Shown: positions 10,164 to 20,987, numbered from the stretch's first letter. The stretch: DNA of 64,000 nucleotides from Maniola hyperantus (GCF_902806685.2 NC_048542.1:2836533-2900532); one strand, 5' to 3'. Translations and numbers: made by a program. Notes: a model not told the origin generated them from the letters alone.

Positions 10164-10764
10164 TTTAGATATAAACAAAAAATATGCGACTGATATTATT
10201 CAGAGAGCTTTACGAGAGAAAATCTGCCATCATACATTAAAAAAAAAATTAGGTAGGTCGCTTCCTCCATTAAGCCGTTTCCGTTTACGATTTTATTAAA
10301 TCTTTCAGCGGGAGGCTCTGGTTGGACAAACAGCGTGTTAGGTACCGTAGCGTAGCGGTAGGTATTGATTTTTCCTATATTACACAACTTTTATGAAGCC
10401 TTCCTTACTAAAATAAAAATGAAAAACAAAATATAAGTATACCTAACACTAATTAAATTGGGTGTTTTAATATCGACAGATTACTAAAATAAGTATATAT
10501 TTTTTTTAATATTTTAATTGAAAATGTGTTATGTAAAGAACCTAGTTTTGCGACTAGACCGTACGAAGGTTAACGAGTTTTACCGAAAGTATACGAGGAA
10601 GAAAGAAATGGTCGAGGGTTTTCGCGCGCATGCTCCACCCTAGGTTGAATCAGCCTGACGTCATCGAGTTTAGGGATGTGAATATCATCCCTTATAGTCT
10701 ACGATAATACCTATATTTTTAAGTTAAATTCATTATGCATTGATTTTATAATAATATAGGATAT

Positions 10765-10824
10765 AATATAGGAATCTGTCAATACAACTAGTATCAACTA
10801 GTTGTATTGACAGATTCCTATATT
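10765..10824. repeat. perfect 28-bp hairpin with 4-nt loop
   Basis: AATATAGGAATCTGTCAATA...CTAGT at 10765-10792 is the exact reverse complement of 10797-10824; loop ATCA. The hairpin ends six bases before a Helitron-like copy. Confidence 0.85.
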
Positions 10825-10829
10825 TTAAA

Positions 10830-11038
10830 CTAGCTGATGCCCGCGACTTCGTCCGCTTGGAATCAGGTTTTAAAAAAATCCCATGAGAACTCTTTGATTT
10901 TCCGGGATAAAAAGTAACCTATGCCACTCTCCAGGTCTTTATCTATACCCATGCAAAAAACACGTCAATCCGTTGCACCGTTGCGACGTGATTTAAGGAC
11001 AAACCAACAAACAAACACACTTTCGCATTTATAATAAA
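10830..11038 (-). mobile_element. Helitron-like nonautonomous element
   Basis: CTAG at 10830-10833, hairpin CGCGACTTCGTCCG next to it, body and GCGAAAGTG 5' end as in 21903-22128. Confidence 0.7.
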
Positions 11039-11191
11039 TAATATGCAAATGATGCAAATAAATGTAAAATAAATTACTGCCAATATGTGGTAAAGAAATT
11101 CCTACTAAACTGAATTATAATAACCTGGTAAAAGAGTAATTTACCACCCCGTGGTAAACTAATTTGACTCTTTTGAAATGTCAACAAATTA

Positions 11192-11362
11192 TTATAAGTC
11201 CCGCAAATTGCTAATGCGCGTGGTCGCCATTTTAGTGACATCAGCACTAGACTGAAGTTTCGAGCTGATAGTATATTTTAATTTCGGCTGACGTCAAAAT
11301 GACGTCATTTCGATGTTGATGAGATATGGTTCCAGCGCAATAGCAATTTGCGGGACTTATAA
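11192..11362. mobile_element. MITE family 4 carrying TGACGTCA motifs
   Basis: 171 bp with ends TTATAAGTCCCGCAAATTGC and its reverse complement. The interior has CTGACGTCA and TGACGTCATTTC, which match the CRE half/full-site palindrome TGACGTCA. Two other copies sit in introns of host genes (26409-26575 and 61424-61593). Confidence 0.75.
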
Positions 11363-12715
11363 CAAGGTGTACTTTTCCAAAGTACCTAGACTTTGTAACA
11401 TTATCCTCTGCAGTGTTAGGTATAATTACCTACCAAGTAAATATGTATCAAATTCTGATCTCAGATTTATATGAAAGAAATATGCTGACGCTGTAACGTT
11501 GCATGATCTTGTTATTGTTATAGGCTTTATCTGTTTCATAATATGAACGACGTTAATTAATCGTTATGTTGTATTACACCAATATATTTTGCTAGTTAAA
11601 TATTAGTTTTTAGATCCATTTTAGACCCATTCATCTTTTTCATGGGTAACGTTAGGATCAAAATCAATCGTTATGGAAGATATTGGATAGTATTTCTTTA
11701 GGTGCGACTTGAGAATAGTAATTTTTATGAACGAAAGTAACGTTAACGTTATTTCCGTCCTTACTAATGGCATAATTTTATTGGCTGCCAAACAGAACAG
11801 CTGTTTTGAAGCCGCCATTTTTATCTGGGCATTTAAAACCATCAAGTAGTTAGTACCATGGATAAAATAATTAATTTTAGTTACCACGAGTAAGAACGAC
11901 TCATTTCAATATAATACTACTTAAATTCTACCATGACTTATTTATTTTTAATTTAATCGCAATACCTATCTGTTACAACGTCAAAGGAGTTTGAACCGCG
12001 CGTAAATGTTACTCTGACAAAATTTTTGTGTACAACAGATAATTTGAATGAATTTAAAACCTCAGTGCTCTTAATTTATCGATAATATAATAAATTAATA
12101 AAACTTGACATCACTATTCCTGATCTTATGAAGGCAGTCAGCGAAGCTCGCCCGACGCGAAATAACGTTCGCGTTCGATATTTGAAAATCGTATGAAAAT
12201 ACGGGTTGGAAAAAATCAGTCTAGTGTCTGTAGCCAGTGTTACAATTTGTGAAAAAGTAGGTTGAGTTTTCGTATAATTTAATTAATTAAAGGTATTTTT
12301 ATGTTTGCAGCGTTACTTAATTAAGTTTTTTGTTACCGTATGAATATTTTAATTAGGTATACAGGTACTTAAATAAAAAATTACTTACATATATGAATAT
12401 GGTTCATAACTTAATAATACAAAAATATGGAAGGAATTAACATAAAAGTCCAATATTTAAGTTGAATTATGTAATCTTTGCAAGAAAAAATAAATAAATT
12501 GCTCTCAAAGCGATACACATTTAAAAAATAGGAATTCATCAAGTGTGAATGAATCGCTTAGTTGTTTAATGATACAGATTAAAAAGATTATAAATACAGA
12601 TTAAATTCAGCAGGAAGGTTTGGTGCATTGAAGGTTTATGCCCAGAAGGTGTGTTATTGATTGTGCGCTGCGCGGGGGAGGGGCGCAAGGGATGGGAGAG
12701 GTCGGAAATCTCTGG
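11363..12715. other. no gene seen
   Basis: AT-rich sequence with a few weak short reading frames, for example an 88-codon frame on the minus strand at 11621-11887 with no recognisable domain. No splice-linked coding pattern and no repeat family that I can name. Confidence 0.4.
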
Positions 12716-12752
12716 TTTTCTTAGCACGTGGTTCTTACACGTGCTAAGAAAA
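12716..12752. repeat. 15-bp perfect hairpin with two CACGTG sites
   Basis: TTTTCTTAGCACGTG at 12716-12730 pairs perfectly with 12738-12752 over a 7-nt loop. Each arm ends in CACGTG, an E-box palindrome. Confidence 0.75.
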
Positions 12753-12852
12753 GTGTTTATTTTTTAATATACTTACAAGGTTCTTCACATGTCGATTAGT
12801 AAGGTTGGTTTGTACTTACTTTGTAAAGGTAAGTATTCACCACTTATTTTGT

Positions 12853-13060
12853 GGGTTCCGTACCCGAAGGGTGCCAAAGAGACCCTATTAATAAGTCTCC
12901 ACCATCCGTCCGTCTGTCTGTCAGTCAGCGGGCTCTATCTCATGAAACTTAATAGAGTAGAGAGTTGACATTTTCACAGAGTGTGTATTGCGATTGCCGC
13001 TAAGTATAATAATAAATAGTAAAATGTTCAAAATATTAGCTGCCATTCAAAAGTGTCCTA
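12853..13060 (+). mobile_element. GGTTCCGTAC-type element, 5' part
   Basis: GGGTTCCGTACCCGAAGG, CCGTCCGTCTGTCTGTCAG and GCGGGCTCTATCTCATGAAA match the 4650-4905 and 9266-9640 copies. The right end is not recognisable. Confidence 0.5.
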
Positions 13061-13230
13061 AAATATCCAATATTAACCACTAGGCTATCATCGCTCTTAA
13101 AGGTTACATCCACAATTTTTTCTTTCAATCAAATAAAATACAATATGGGTACCGTCAAGAGTAAATAGGTTTCTAGGCAAGACCAAGAGAAGAAGGCTAG
13201 GGTTTCTTTGACGACTGACTTTGAGACATG

Positions 13231-13572
13231 CTGACCTCCCTGGCGCAGTGGTAAGCACTGTGATCTTATTAGTGGGAGGTCCCGGGTTCGATTTCTGGCA
13301 GGGGGTTGGAATTTTATAATTTCTAAATTTCTGGTCTGGTCTGGTGGCAGGCTTCAGCCGTGGCTAATTACCACCCTACCGGCAAAACCGTGCCGCCAAG
13401 TGATTTAGCGTTCCAGTACGATGCCGTGTAGAAACCAAAGCGGCATGAGTTTAATTACCATACCCTTCCAGGTTAGCCCGCTTCCATCTTAGACTGCATC
13501 ATCACTTCCCACTAGGTGAGTCAAGCCTTACAGTCAAGGGCTAACTTTTATCTGAATGAAAATAAAAAAAAA
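13231..13572 (+). repeat. SINE-C, near-complete copy
   Basis: Head GACCTCCCTGGCGCAGTGGT with A box, B box GGGTTCGATTTCTGG, body with GGCTTCAGCCGTGGCTAATT, and tail TGCATCATCACTTCCCACTA...GGGCTAACTTTTATCTGAAT then A-rich. This is the best reference copy of the family in the window. Confidence 0.8.
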
Positions 13573-14272
13573 GTCTTAGGCTGCATCATCACTTGCCAGC
13601 AGGTCTGATTGCAGTCAAACGCTCGTCTATAAATTAAAAAAAAATTCGCGCATAAAGTCGCGGCCCCGGCAGACGTTAGAGTAGATATAGGTATTGTGCC
13701 TAGTAATATTTAAAAAACCGGCCAAGTGCGAGTCAGGCTCGCGCAATGAGGGTACCGTACTACAGTCGTATTTTTCCGACATTTTGCACGATAATTCAAA
13801 AACTATGATACATAAAAATAAATAAAAATCTGTTTTCGAATGGATGCAGGTGAAGACCTTTTATATGATACCCCACTTGATATAGTTATCTTATTTCGAA
13901 TATTGAAAATCCTAATTATTAGTTTATGACCACAATTTAATTTTTTTGGTGTGATATAACCACAAATTCACGGTTTTCAGATTTTTCCCCTAAAGCCAGC
14001 TATAAGACCTACCTACCTGCCAAATTTCATGATTCTAGGTCAACGGGAAGTACCCTGTAGGTTTCTTGACAGACCGACATTGATCCTATAAGGGTTCCGT
14101 TTTTCCTTTCGAGGTACGGAACCCTAAAAAAGTCTTAGGCTGCATCATCACTTGCCAGCAGGTCTGATTGCAGCCAAACGCTCGTCTATAAATTAAAAAA
14201 AAAATCGCGCATAAAGTCGCGGCCCCGGCAGACGTTAGAGTAGGTATAGGTATTGTACCTAGTAATATTTAA
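13571..14272. repeat. direct duplication flanking a mobile element
   Basis: A block of about 142 bp beginning AAGTCTTAGGCTGCATCATC occurs at 13571-13712 and again at 14130-14272, offset by 559 bp, with only about four differences. The element 13712-14131 lies between them. A tandem duplication of a 559-bp unit explains it best. Confidence 0.75.
13712..14131 (+). mobile_element. high-copy element, CCGGCCAAGTGCGAGTC to GGAACCCTAAAAA
   Basis: Starts AAAAAACCGGCCAAGTGCGA and ends GAGGTACGGAACCCTAAAAA; an inner GGTACCGTAC near the start faces the GTACGGAACC near the end. Other long copies: 27711-28145 (-), 28822-29587 (-, interrupted) and 31531-31957 (+). No ORF; superfamily not clear to me. Confidence 0.65.
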
Positions 14273-14577
14273 AAATGAATGAAAGAAAAATAAAAAAATT
14301 ACTAAGCGCCACCACACGTCGCAAAACCCTTGCATGCCGAAATATTATTTATTTACTTGCTTTTGTGGGGCTTCGGTAGTTGCACTGGTCATGCATTTCT
14401 CAACCAAACAAAGCATGCAGGTAAGTATTTTCCTCCGCGGAGGTGGATTTACGCCTAAAAAGTTAAAAAGCTTTGAAAGTTTACAAAGAGGCATTAAAAT
14501 TAGTATAGGTACCTACTTATCCATGCCAAATTCTTTAAAACAAGAGTGAATAGGCATATTCTAGGTAAACGCGTCCC

Positions 14578-14655
14578 ATCTTAGGCCGCATCATCACTGT
14601 GAATCAGGTGTGATTGTGGTCAAGCGTTTGCCTATAATGAATAAAAAAAAAATAA
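14578..14655 (+). repeat. SINE-C tail fragment
   Basis: TAGGCCGCATCATCACTGTG...TTGTGGTCAAGCG followed by an A run; only the tail is present. Confidence 0.5.
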
Positions 14656-14837
14656 GAGCCTAAATTTATTTCTCCAAGTTGAATAAAAACAACATGATTT
14701 TTTGCTTGCTCTGCTTGCTCTCTTTTTCTTCTACGAGTATATCTGTTAAGCTACTGTAAAAGCTCGAACTATGATAGACATGTTAAAAATCAGTAAAGCC
14801 TAGGATTTACCAAGTCTTATTAAAGTCCGAACTGATC

Positions 14838-15528
14838 TGTCAACCCATCGCCGGCTCACTACTGAGCACGGCTCTCCTCTCAGAATGAGAAGAGTTTGGT
14901 CATAGTCCACCACTCTGGCCATGTGCGGATCGGTCACACGGATCACACACCTTTGAGAACATTATAACTGATAATAATTATACTAGTATCTATAATAGTA
15001 CATAAATCCGCATAATATCATAACCCACAAGCACGCACTCACGCATACTCTCTCTCCCACACACAAACACACACCCACACACACACAGACACACATACAC
15101 TCACACATACACACACACATACATATGTTGTGAATCACCTACTAGGTATTTTTACTAGTTAATTGACTTTTATATTTTCATATTATTATATTATTGTAAA
15201 GCTTGTTTAAATTATCAAACGTACTGTTATAAATTTATATTTAATATCTATTTAAGTAATCTGTAAAAAATTGTAATTCTATTTGGCCTTATTTTCAGTC
15301 TGTTATTATGTAAAATTATATTGTATATATCGCTGTTGATTGCAAAAAACAAATAAAATAAATAAAATTATGGAGAACTCTCAGGTATGCAGGTTTTCCT
15401 TCACAGGAAGTGATATTTAATTTATTGAAACGCAGATAACTTCGAAAAGTTAGAGTTGCGTGCCCGGAGTCGAACACCTGTATACTGTATAGGAGGCGGA
15501 AGTCCAAACCACTAGGCTATCACAGCTA
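14838..15528 (-). repeat. SINE-B split by a LINE insertion
   Basis: The tail half (14838-14967, CTCCTCTCAGAATGAGAAGA...TTTGAGAACATTAT) and head half (15367-15528, ATGGAGAACTCTCAGG...CACTAGGCTATCACAGCT) join at exactly the point where the intact 53699-53963 copy is continuous (GAGAACATTATGGAGAG). Confidence 0.75.
14968..15366 (+). mobile_element. LINE 3' end with CA-rich 3' UTR
   Basis: Inserted in the SINE-B copy above, with ATTAT on both sides as probable target duplication. Contains (CA)n, then a UTR (GTATTTTTACTAGTTAATTG...) ending in (AAATA)n. The UTR is the same as that at 7020-7320 and of the same general design as the UTR after the 17808-18977 ORF. Confidence 0.65.
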
Positions 15529-15529
15529 C

Positions 15530-16027
15530 GAGGCAGCTGAACTGATCTCTGATTTATTTATTTTTCGGCCTTTTAACCCTCGAAAAACACCAAAGAGTAC
15601 ATAAATACTACGTTCTACCAGTATCGTTGCCAGTACCAGTGCCGTTGCCAACGCAAGCACGTTGCGTGACGCCATTAAGCCAGGTTCGCAGATATTTCCG
15701 ACGGGTTGTACAACTATCTATCATCCAGTGAAGGTTTGTGATAGCCCTGCATATTAAGAGAGCATACGTAAAGAAGCACTGAATGTGCAGTCGACGCCGG
15801 CGTTACGGTACGGTATATCGATCCGCAAGTCGTGAGTTGACCCACTGACCAGGCGGCTTAGCACGAGTTTGTACAACTCAAAAACGTACGTAGATTTCGA
15901 GTGACGAAATACTATAACTTCAAACTGAAATGGACCTAAATTTCCTTGTTTTAAGATTTGAGCTCTTTCTTGCTTTTGTCTACAGCCAGCCTAGGCAACC
16001 TCCCTAAGCAGAATCTTTATAAAATAA
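15530..16027. other. no gene seen
   Basis: Mixed, apparently low-copy sequence with a slightly higher GC stretch at 15640-15850. I find no open frame with coding character and no inverted ends. Confidence 0.35.
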
Positions 16028-16216
16028 CTAGATGATGCCCGCGACTTCATCCACGTGGATTTAGGTTTTTCCGGGATAAAAAGTAGCCTATGTTCTTCTC
16101 CGGGATGTAAGCTAGCTCTGTACTAAATTTCATCAAAATCAGTTGAACAGTTGGGCCGTGAAAAGCTAGCAGACAGACAGACAGACACACTTTCACATTT
16201 ATAATATTAGTATGGA
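16028..16216 (-). mobile_element. Helitron-like nonautonomous element, complete
   Basis: On the minus strand: 5' TCCATACTAATATTATAAAT, 3' hairpin CGTGGATGAAGTCGCGGGC and end CTAG at 16028-16031. Length 189 bp. Both Helitron-type ends are present. Confidence 0.75.
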
Positions 16217-16569
16217 TTACCGACCAGGATCAGCAATCGCTGTACCAAATTTCAAAATCCGTTCAGTATTTTTCGCGTAATGCACGTAACTACCTACAGA
16301 GTACAGACTACAGACTGACAGACACAAAAAAAAAATGTTTTGTAGGCGATAATAATTTCCTCCCATTAAAATTATCACAGCAACATACTCGTAGGTAGAT
16401 AGATAGTTGGTAGCTAACACGTGTTCTGTTCTATGAATGAATCAAACAAGGCCGACAATAAAGACTGTATGAATGGATGCAAATGTACTGCGAATATATT
16501 TTTAGACGTGGTGCCAGTATAATGGGACAAAAATGCTTTGTGTTGCCCGGAAATCAGTGACAGATTACG

Positions 16570-17247
16570 TATAGTGCATTCAATATTAACTAGCGTGTTT
16601 CCACTTGAGACCGTCATTAGCAATAACAATAGGATTAAGTCGTGGCGGGTGAATTCAAAAGGGGGCGTCCACAAATTACGTGAGATGTTTAAGGGAGGGA
16701 GGGGGTCGAGTCAAATCTCATCTAATCTTACGTTGGAGAGAGGGAGGGGTCTCGGCAAATATCACGCAATTTTTTTTCTGATTGAAACAAAAAAAAAATT
16801 GTACTATTTTTGTACATGCTTAAGATGTACAACGCTTAGGATCGTAATACAATTAAGATCATTCACTAATTCGTTCGAAAGAAAATAATTTCATTCAAGT
16901 ATCCAACGCGTTTACGTAAGAAACCCACATTTTGAAAAATCTCACGTGAGATTGGGGGATGGGGGAGAGAGTTGAATAAAATCTCACGACATCTCACCAG
17001 GGGGGGAGGGAGGGACAGAAAAATCAAAAAAACACCTCACGTAATTTATGGATGCCCCCAAAGTATCAACACTGGTTGGTTTGCAACAAAATATATAAGG
17101 TTGAACCGGCTCCTTTAAAAATGAATGGGCTCTATGTGTTTGGTTTATAACCCCTATTGTTTATGTGGCATGTCGAATGTAATCTTATTGTTATCGCTAA
17201 TGACGGTCTCAAGTGGAAACACGCCAGTTAATGTTGAATGCACTATA
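16570..17247. mobile_element. outer MITE, 68-bp TIRs, split by a second MITE
   Basis: TATAGTGCATTCAATATTAA... at 16570-16637 is an imperfect reverse complement of 17180-17247 over 68 bp. Terminal TATA suggests a TA target. A different inverted-repeat element occupies 16661-17059 inside it. Confidence 0.75.
16661..17059. mobile_element. inner MITE, GGGGGCGTCCACAAATTACG ends
   Basis: About 399 bp. Left GGGGGCGTCCACAAATTACG and right CGTAATTTATGGATGCCCCC form 24-bp imperfect TIRs, followed inward by G-rich ATCTCACG-containing repeats on both sides. The 116-aa reading frame across its left part is not a gene. Confidence 0.75.
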
Positions 17248-17348
17248 ACCCTGATGCTGATGCATTAGGATTTGCGGATACTGAATAATCAGTGGATAAT
17301 CGCAATCATGGTAATTTTATACTTACATTGATCGCAAAACACCTATAC

Positions 17349-17475
17349 CTAGCACGCGACAGGTCGAGATGGCACCTCCGCGCTAAGCCGGTGCGGGCGA
17401 GCGCGGGTGACGTAAAGGTGTGCGGGGTGTCCCGCCGCATACCCCAATTGCCATCTTTACCTGTCGCGGACTTTA
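17349..17475. mobile_element. MITE family 7 copy
   Basis: GCGACAGGTCGAGATGGC on the left and GCCATCTTTACCTGTCGC on the right enclose a GC-rich centre (GGTGCGGGCGAGCGCGGGTG). Relatives: 21605-21700, 24310-24395 (end only) and 49542-49700. Confidence 0.6.
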
Positions 17476-17807
17476 CTTTTTACCTACTTACCCTAAAGCC
17501 AAAAGACGAATCTCGAATTCTTTGATGCGTGTGGCCTAGTGTATTATGAGGTTCTGTTTCAAAGTCACACCATTTATTGAAATACCATTGTGCACTTCTT
17601 GATGGGCAGTTGTTGATAATCAATTACGTAAACGTAAAACTAAAGTAACGAGGGTTCCAAACGCGCCCAGGTCTGAGAAGAGCACACAACAAACTCAGGC
17701 GGGTTAGATAATAAGATATCACCACTTTACAAAAAAATATTAGAACGCTTATCAAAACTATTAATCAACTCATTTCCAAGCTTTCTTATCATATAATCCT
17801 TTGCAAC

Positions 17808-18977
17808 ATGATTCAGGATAAACCTCTCGATAGCGGTAAAAAATGTGTTGCTTTATTTCTCGATTTAAAGAAAGCATTTGATACTGTCTCTGTCCCCATA
17901 TTTGTGAAAAAGTTAGAAAATATTGGGATAAGAGATGTCCCTCTGTCTCTTTTCAAGGACTACCTTACTGGACGCACCCAGAGAGTTAAGATAGGGCAAC
18001 ATATAAGTCAAGATCTTGATATCTCTTACGGGGTGCCACAAGGTAGTGTTTTAGGACCAACATTGTTCTTAATTTATATAAATGCACTCTGTAATTTAAA
18101 AATCAATAATGCAAAAATTTTTTCTTACGCAGATGATACTGCAATAGTTTTTTCAGAAACCACTTGGGAAAAAGTTAAAAATATAACAGAACTGGGACTT
18201 GCTAAAATCGCTCGCTGGCTGAAGAATAATTTACTAACACTAAATACTGAAAAAACTAATTTTATATGTTTCTCCATCTCCAATAAAACTCAGCCGGAGG
18301 CCGACTATAGCATGATATTGCACGCTCCTAACTGTAATAGTAACTGTAATAATTGCTCCAGTATCAACAGGGTAAACTCCACTAAATATTTGGGCGTTGT
18401 AATAGATCATAGACTATCATGGCAGAGACAAATAGAAGTAATTAGTAGTAGAATACGAAAACTAATTTGGATTTTTAAAATGCTTAGGCATATAGCCTCT
18501 GAAGTCCTGTTAAATAAAATTTACATAGCTTTAGCTCAATCTATACTAGGTTATTGCATCCCCGTTTGGGGTGGTGCGGTTAAAACTAAATTCATTGATA
18601 TAGAGAGAGCACAAAGATCTTTACTAAAGGTCATGTATCAGAAACCTTATAGATTTCCTACACACAAGCTTTACTCAACCCAGGTATTAACTGTGAGACA
18701 GTTATATATTTTGCAAACGATTCTGAAAGTACATAAATCCACAAAATTTGAACCTTTAATTGTACGAAGGAGAAGGAAACTTAATGTCATTAATATAGCT
18801 GCAGCAAAAACGTCATTTTCTCGGAATCAGTACACCAGAAAATCAGCTCATCTCTACAATAAAATCAACAAAATTCTCAATTTCCACACTAGTAAACAGT
18901 TTGATATTAAAAAAACATTATCTAAATGGTTACAAGAAAAAACGTACGACGAAACAGAATTACTTCTAGGAATATAA
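17808..18977 (+). pseudogene. 5'-truncated non-LTR retrotransposon reverse transcriptase
   Basis: A 389-codon open frame with reverse transcriptase motifs in order: FLDLKKAFDTV (residues 18-28), GVPQGSVLGP (75-84) and the catalytic YADD (107-110), then thumb and a basic C-terminal tail ending SKWLQEK. This matches the C-terminal two thirds of a LINE ORF2 of the jockey/CR1 type. The endonuclease domain and the first RT blocks are missing: upstream in the same frame the sequence is open only to a stop at 17712 and shows no RT block, so this is a 5' truncation and the ATG is only the first methionine. The frame itself is intact, which suggests a fairly recent insertion. The 3' UTR follows directly. 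Confidence 0.85.
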
Positions 18978-19298
18978 ATAGGTAGGTTAAATTAGAAATT
19001 TGTTATTTGTTATTAAAAATATACACATGTACTCACTCACACATACATACACACACTCGCACTCACACTACACACTGATACACATATGTACACACACACA
19101 CTCATACACACACACACACACACACGTATTTTTAAGTTTCATATTGTTGTTATAAGTGTTTATTTGTTAATGATGGAGGAGGGAGAGCGGGGACCCTGAG
19201 ATACAGGTTTTGCAAACTTACTTCAGGGTCCCTAGCACAATTTTAAAGACCTTTTAAAACAAATAAATCATTTCATTTCATTTCAAAAAAAAAAAAAA
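18978..19298 (+). mobile_element. LINE 3' UTR and tail
   Basis: CA/CT-rich microsatellite (19027-19125), then UTR with GAGGAGGGAGAGCGGGGACC and CTTCAGGGTCCCTAGCAC, then AAATAAATC(ATTTC)n and an A run. Belongs to the 17808-18977 element. Confidence 0.75.
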
Positions 19299-19564
19299 AC
19301 CAACAATTCTTTCTTTCTGTTTCTGTTTCTATTTTATGCTGACCTGCAACTTTTTCGTCAAATCACGATTTTTCTTAAATTTGGCAAGCGTACCAACCCT
19401 CTTCTCATTCGATTTCGGAAGTTGGGACTGGTTTAGGCATAACAAAGGTACCAACCCCTGTCTACCCCTCGTATACGGGCTACCGTCCTTGACACGGATT
19501 ATAACAAAACCAATGTTTTCTACCTACCCCACTTTTATAGTCTATGGAATTTTGTAGGCCCCTC

Positions 19565-19700
19565 AAAGTTTGTTTTTTATTTTATTTTATTTGTACCAAA
19601 AACATTTACAGTAAAGAGAAAAGGAGATTAAAAGTGGTCAGGGACTCATCTCAATGAGAGATCTCTACCAGTGGCCCTAGGCAGTGCGAGAGGAGTTTTG
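19565..19700 (-). mobile_element. LINE 3' UTR-like fragment
   Basis: TTATTTTATTTGTACCAAAA...ATCTCTACCAGTGGCCCTAGG resembles the reverse of a LINE 3' end; a similar piece (GATCTCTACCAGGCAACC) is at 23380-23510. No ORF. Confidence 0.4.
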
Positions 19701-19794
19701 TACGTTAATCTATATTAATTCCTACCCCTGAAAGATAAATGTTGCTCAATCTATGCCTATCTATGCCTACACGGGAATTTTTAAAATATTTGTC

Positions 19795-19895
19795 CCATTG
19801 AGTAACATTGTGACTCAACGGGACAACTATTTTTAAAAATACCCGTTGAGTAACAGTATTACACACGGGTGTGACTCAACGGGAATAGGCCCCCT
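19795..19895. repeat. ACTCAACGGG inverted repeat
   Basis: CCCATTGAGTAACATTGTGACTCAACGGG and CCCGTTGAGTAAC...GTGACTCAACGGG are two successive hairpin-forming units. Unknown origin. Confidence 0.5.
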
Positions 19896-19918
19896 ATACC
19901 TACTCAATGATAAAATTA

Positions 19919-20030
19919 TAAAGCGGCTCCCTCGTATGATGTCGTCTGTCCACCTAGTGGGGCGTCTTCCAATGCTGCGCTTTTCGGTGCGAGGTCGCCA
20001 TGCACCTTGGGGTCTCAACGTCCATCGGTT
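19919..20030 (-). mobile_element. RTE-like LINE 3' fragment
   Basis: Minus-strand translation gives an RPTRWTDDI motif with RTEKRSIG before it, the same segment as in 3956-4168. It ends close to the Tigger-like MITE. Confidence 0.6.
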
Positions 20031-20040
20031 TTTCAAATTA

Positions 20041-20445
20041 CAGTGGACCCCCGGTAATCCGGCACCTGTCTAATCCGGCACCCCGTGTAATCCGACATGG
20101 TGTATTATTGAATATTTTTTGACAATCTTCGCTAATGCATGATTGAAGAAATAACTTCTACGCACCACCACTTTTGTGATCGACGCATAGGGTAGTTTTG
20201 ATTCTGATTGCTTAGCTTGAATTTGAAGTTTGAATACATAATGAAGTAAGTATGATTTGTACTTCAGAGTACATATCTATAACATATAGAATCTTATCAT
20301 TGGATCTGTAATTTATCGGATTACAAGGTACTCTTTGGTAAAAAAAAAACCGGACTATGGTCTTAGGCAGTACTTTATAATCCGACAAATTCGATAGTCC
20401 GACACTGCCCTGCAAAATGTTTGTCGGATTACCGGGGGTCCACTG
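20041..20445. mobile_element. Tigger/pogo-like MITE
   Basis: Ends CAGTGGACCCCCGGTAATCC and its reverse complement, each flanked by TA (20039-20040 and 20446-20447). The CAGTGG...CCCCGG terminus and TA target are typical of the pogo/Tigger group. Interior contains further TAATCCGACA repeats; no transposase ORF. Confidence 0.75.
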
Positions 20446-20779
20446 TATGTACTCTGCCCATTGCCATTTCAGCTTCGCAATACATTGTCGGTTACTTCTC
20501 CTACGGATCTTCTCATTCCTGATTTGATTACGTAGAGAAACTCCATCGCCCGCTTAAAGCATTCAATATGAGACCCGTTGAATGACTGACCTTTCTTATG
20601 ACTTATCCTGTGGTAGCAGGATAATTTATAAAGTAACAGAAACAACAAACGATAGAATAACAGAAACAACAGAAATTAAAATAACAAGAACAACAAAAAT
20701 TAAAGTAACTGGAACAAAAAAAAAAAAAAAACAAAACAATAATTAAAAATATGATAAAATGGATCCCACTAGCAGCGGG

Positions 20780-20987
20780 CTAGGATCCAAGCTGCCAATG
20801 GTCAGGGCTCCAGAGTGAGGAACCTCCTCACAATGCGTGCCGTCTCAAGAACCACTGCCTTCTGTATCTTACCCTTGATCCAACAACTAAGCGATAGTTT
20901 CTTAAGATGTTGGTTGAAACTATTCGCAATAAGACCATGGACTGATACAACTATCGGTACAATAATCGTTGAGTCAACACTCCACAT
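20780..20987 (-). pseudogene. R4/Dong-like retroelement, C-terminal fragment
   Basis: The minus-strand frame ends IQKAVVLETARIVRRFLTLEP (abbreviated) and aligns along its length with the last 60 residues of the larger ORF at 62342-63739 (MQKAVLLDSARIVRRFLHLSP, abbreviated): IVPIVVSVHGLI matches IIPIVISANGLI. A 5'-truncated, older relative of that element. Confidence 0.75.

Noticed and set aside
13571..14272. Small LTR (TRIM) element
   Set aside because: The direct repeats lack TG...CA ends, a PBS or a target duplication; a tandem duplication is simpler.
16538..16888. 116-aa ORF
   Set aside because: It crosses from one MITE into another that is inserted in it.
17808..18977. Host gene for a reverse-transcriptase-like protein
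   Set aside because: The ORF is followed by a CA-rich LINE UTR and tail and has lost its endonuclease; it is a truncated retrotransposon.
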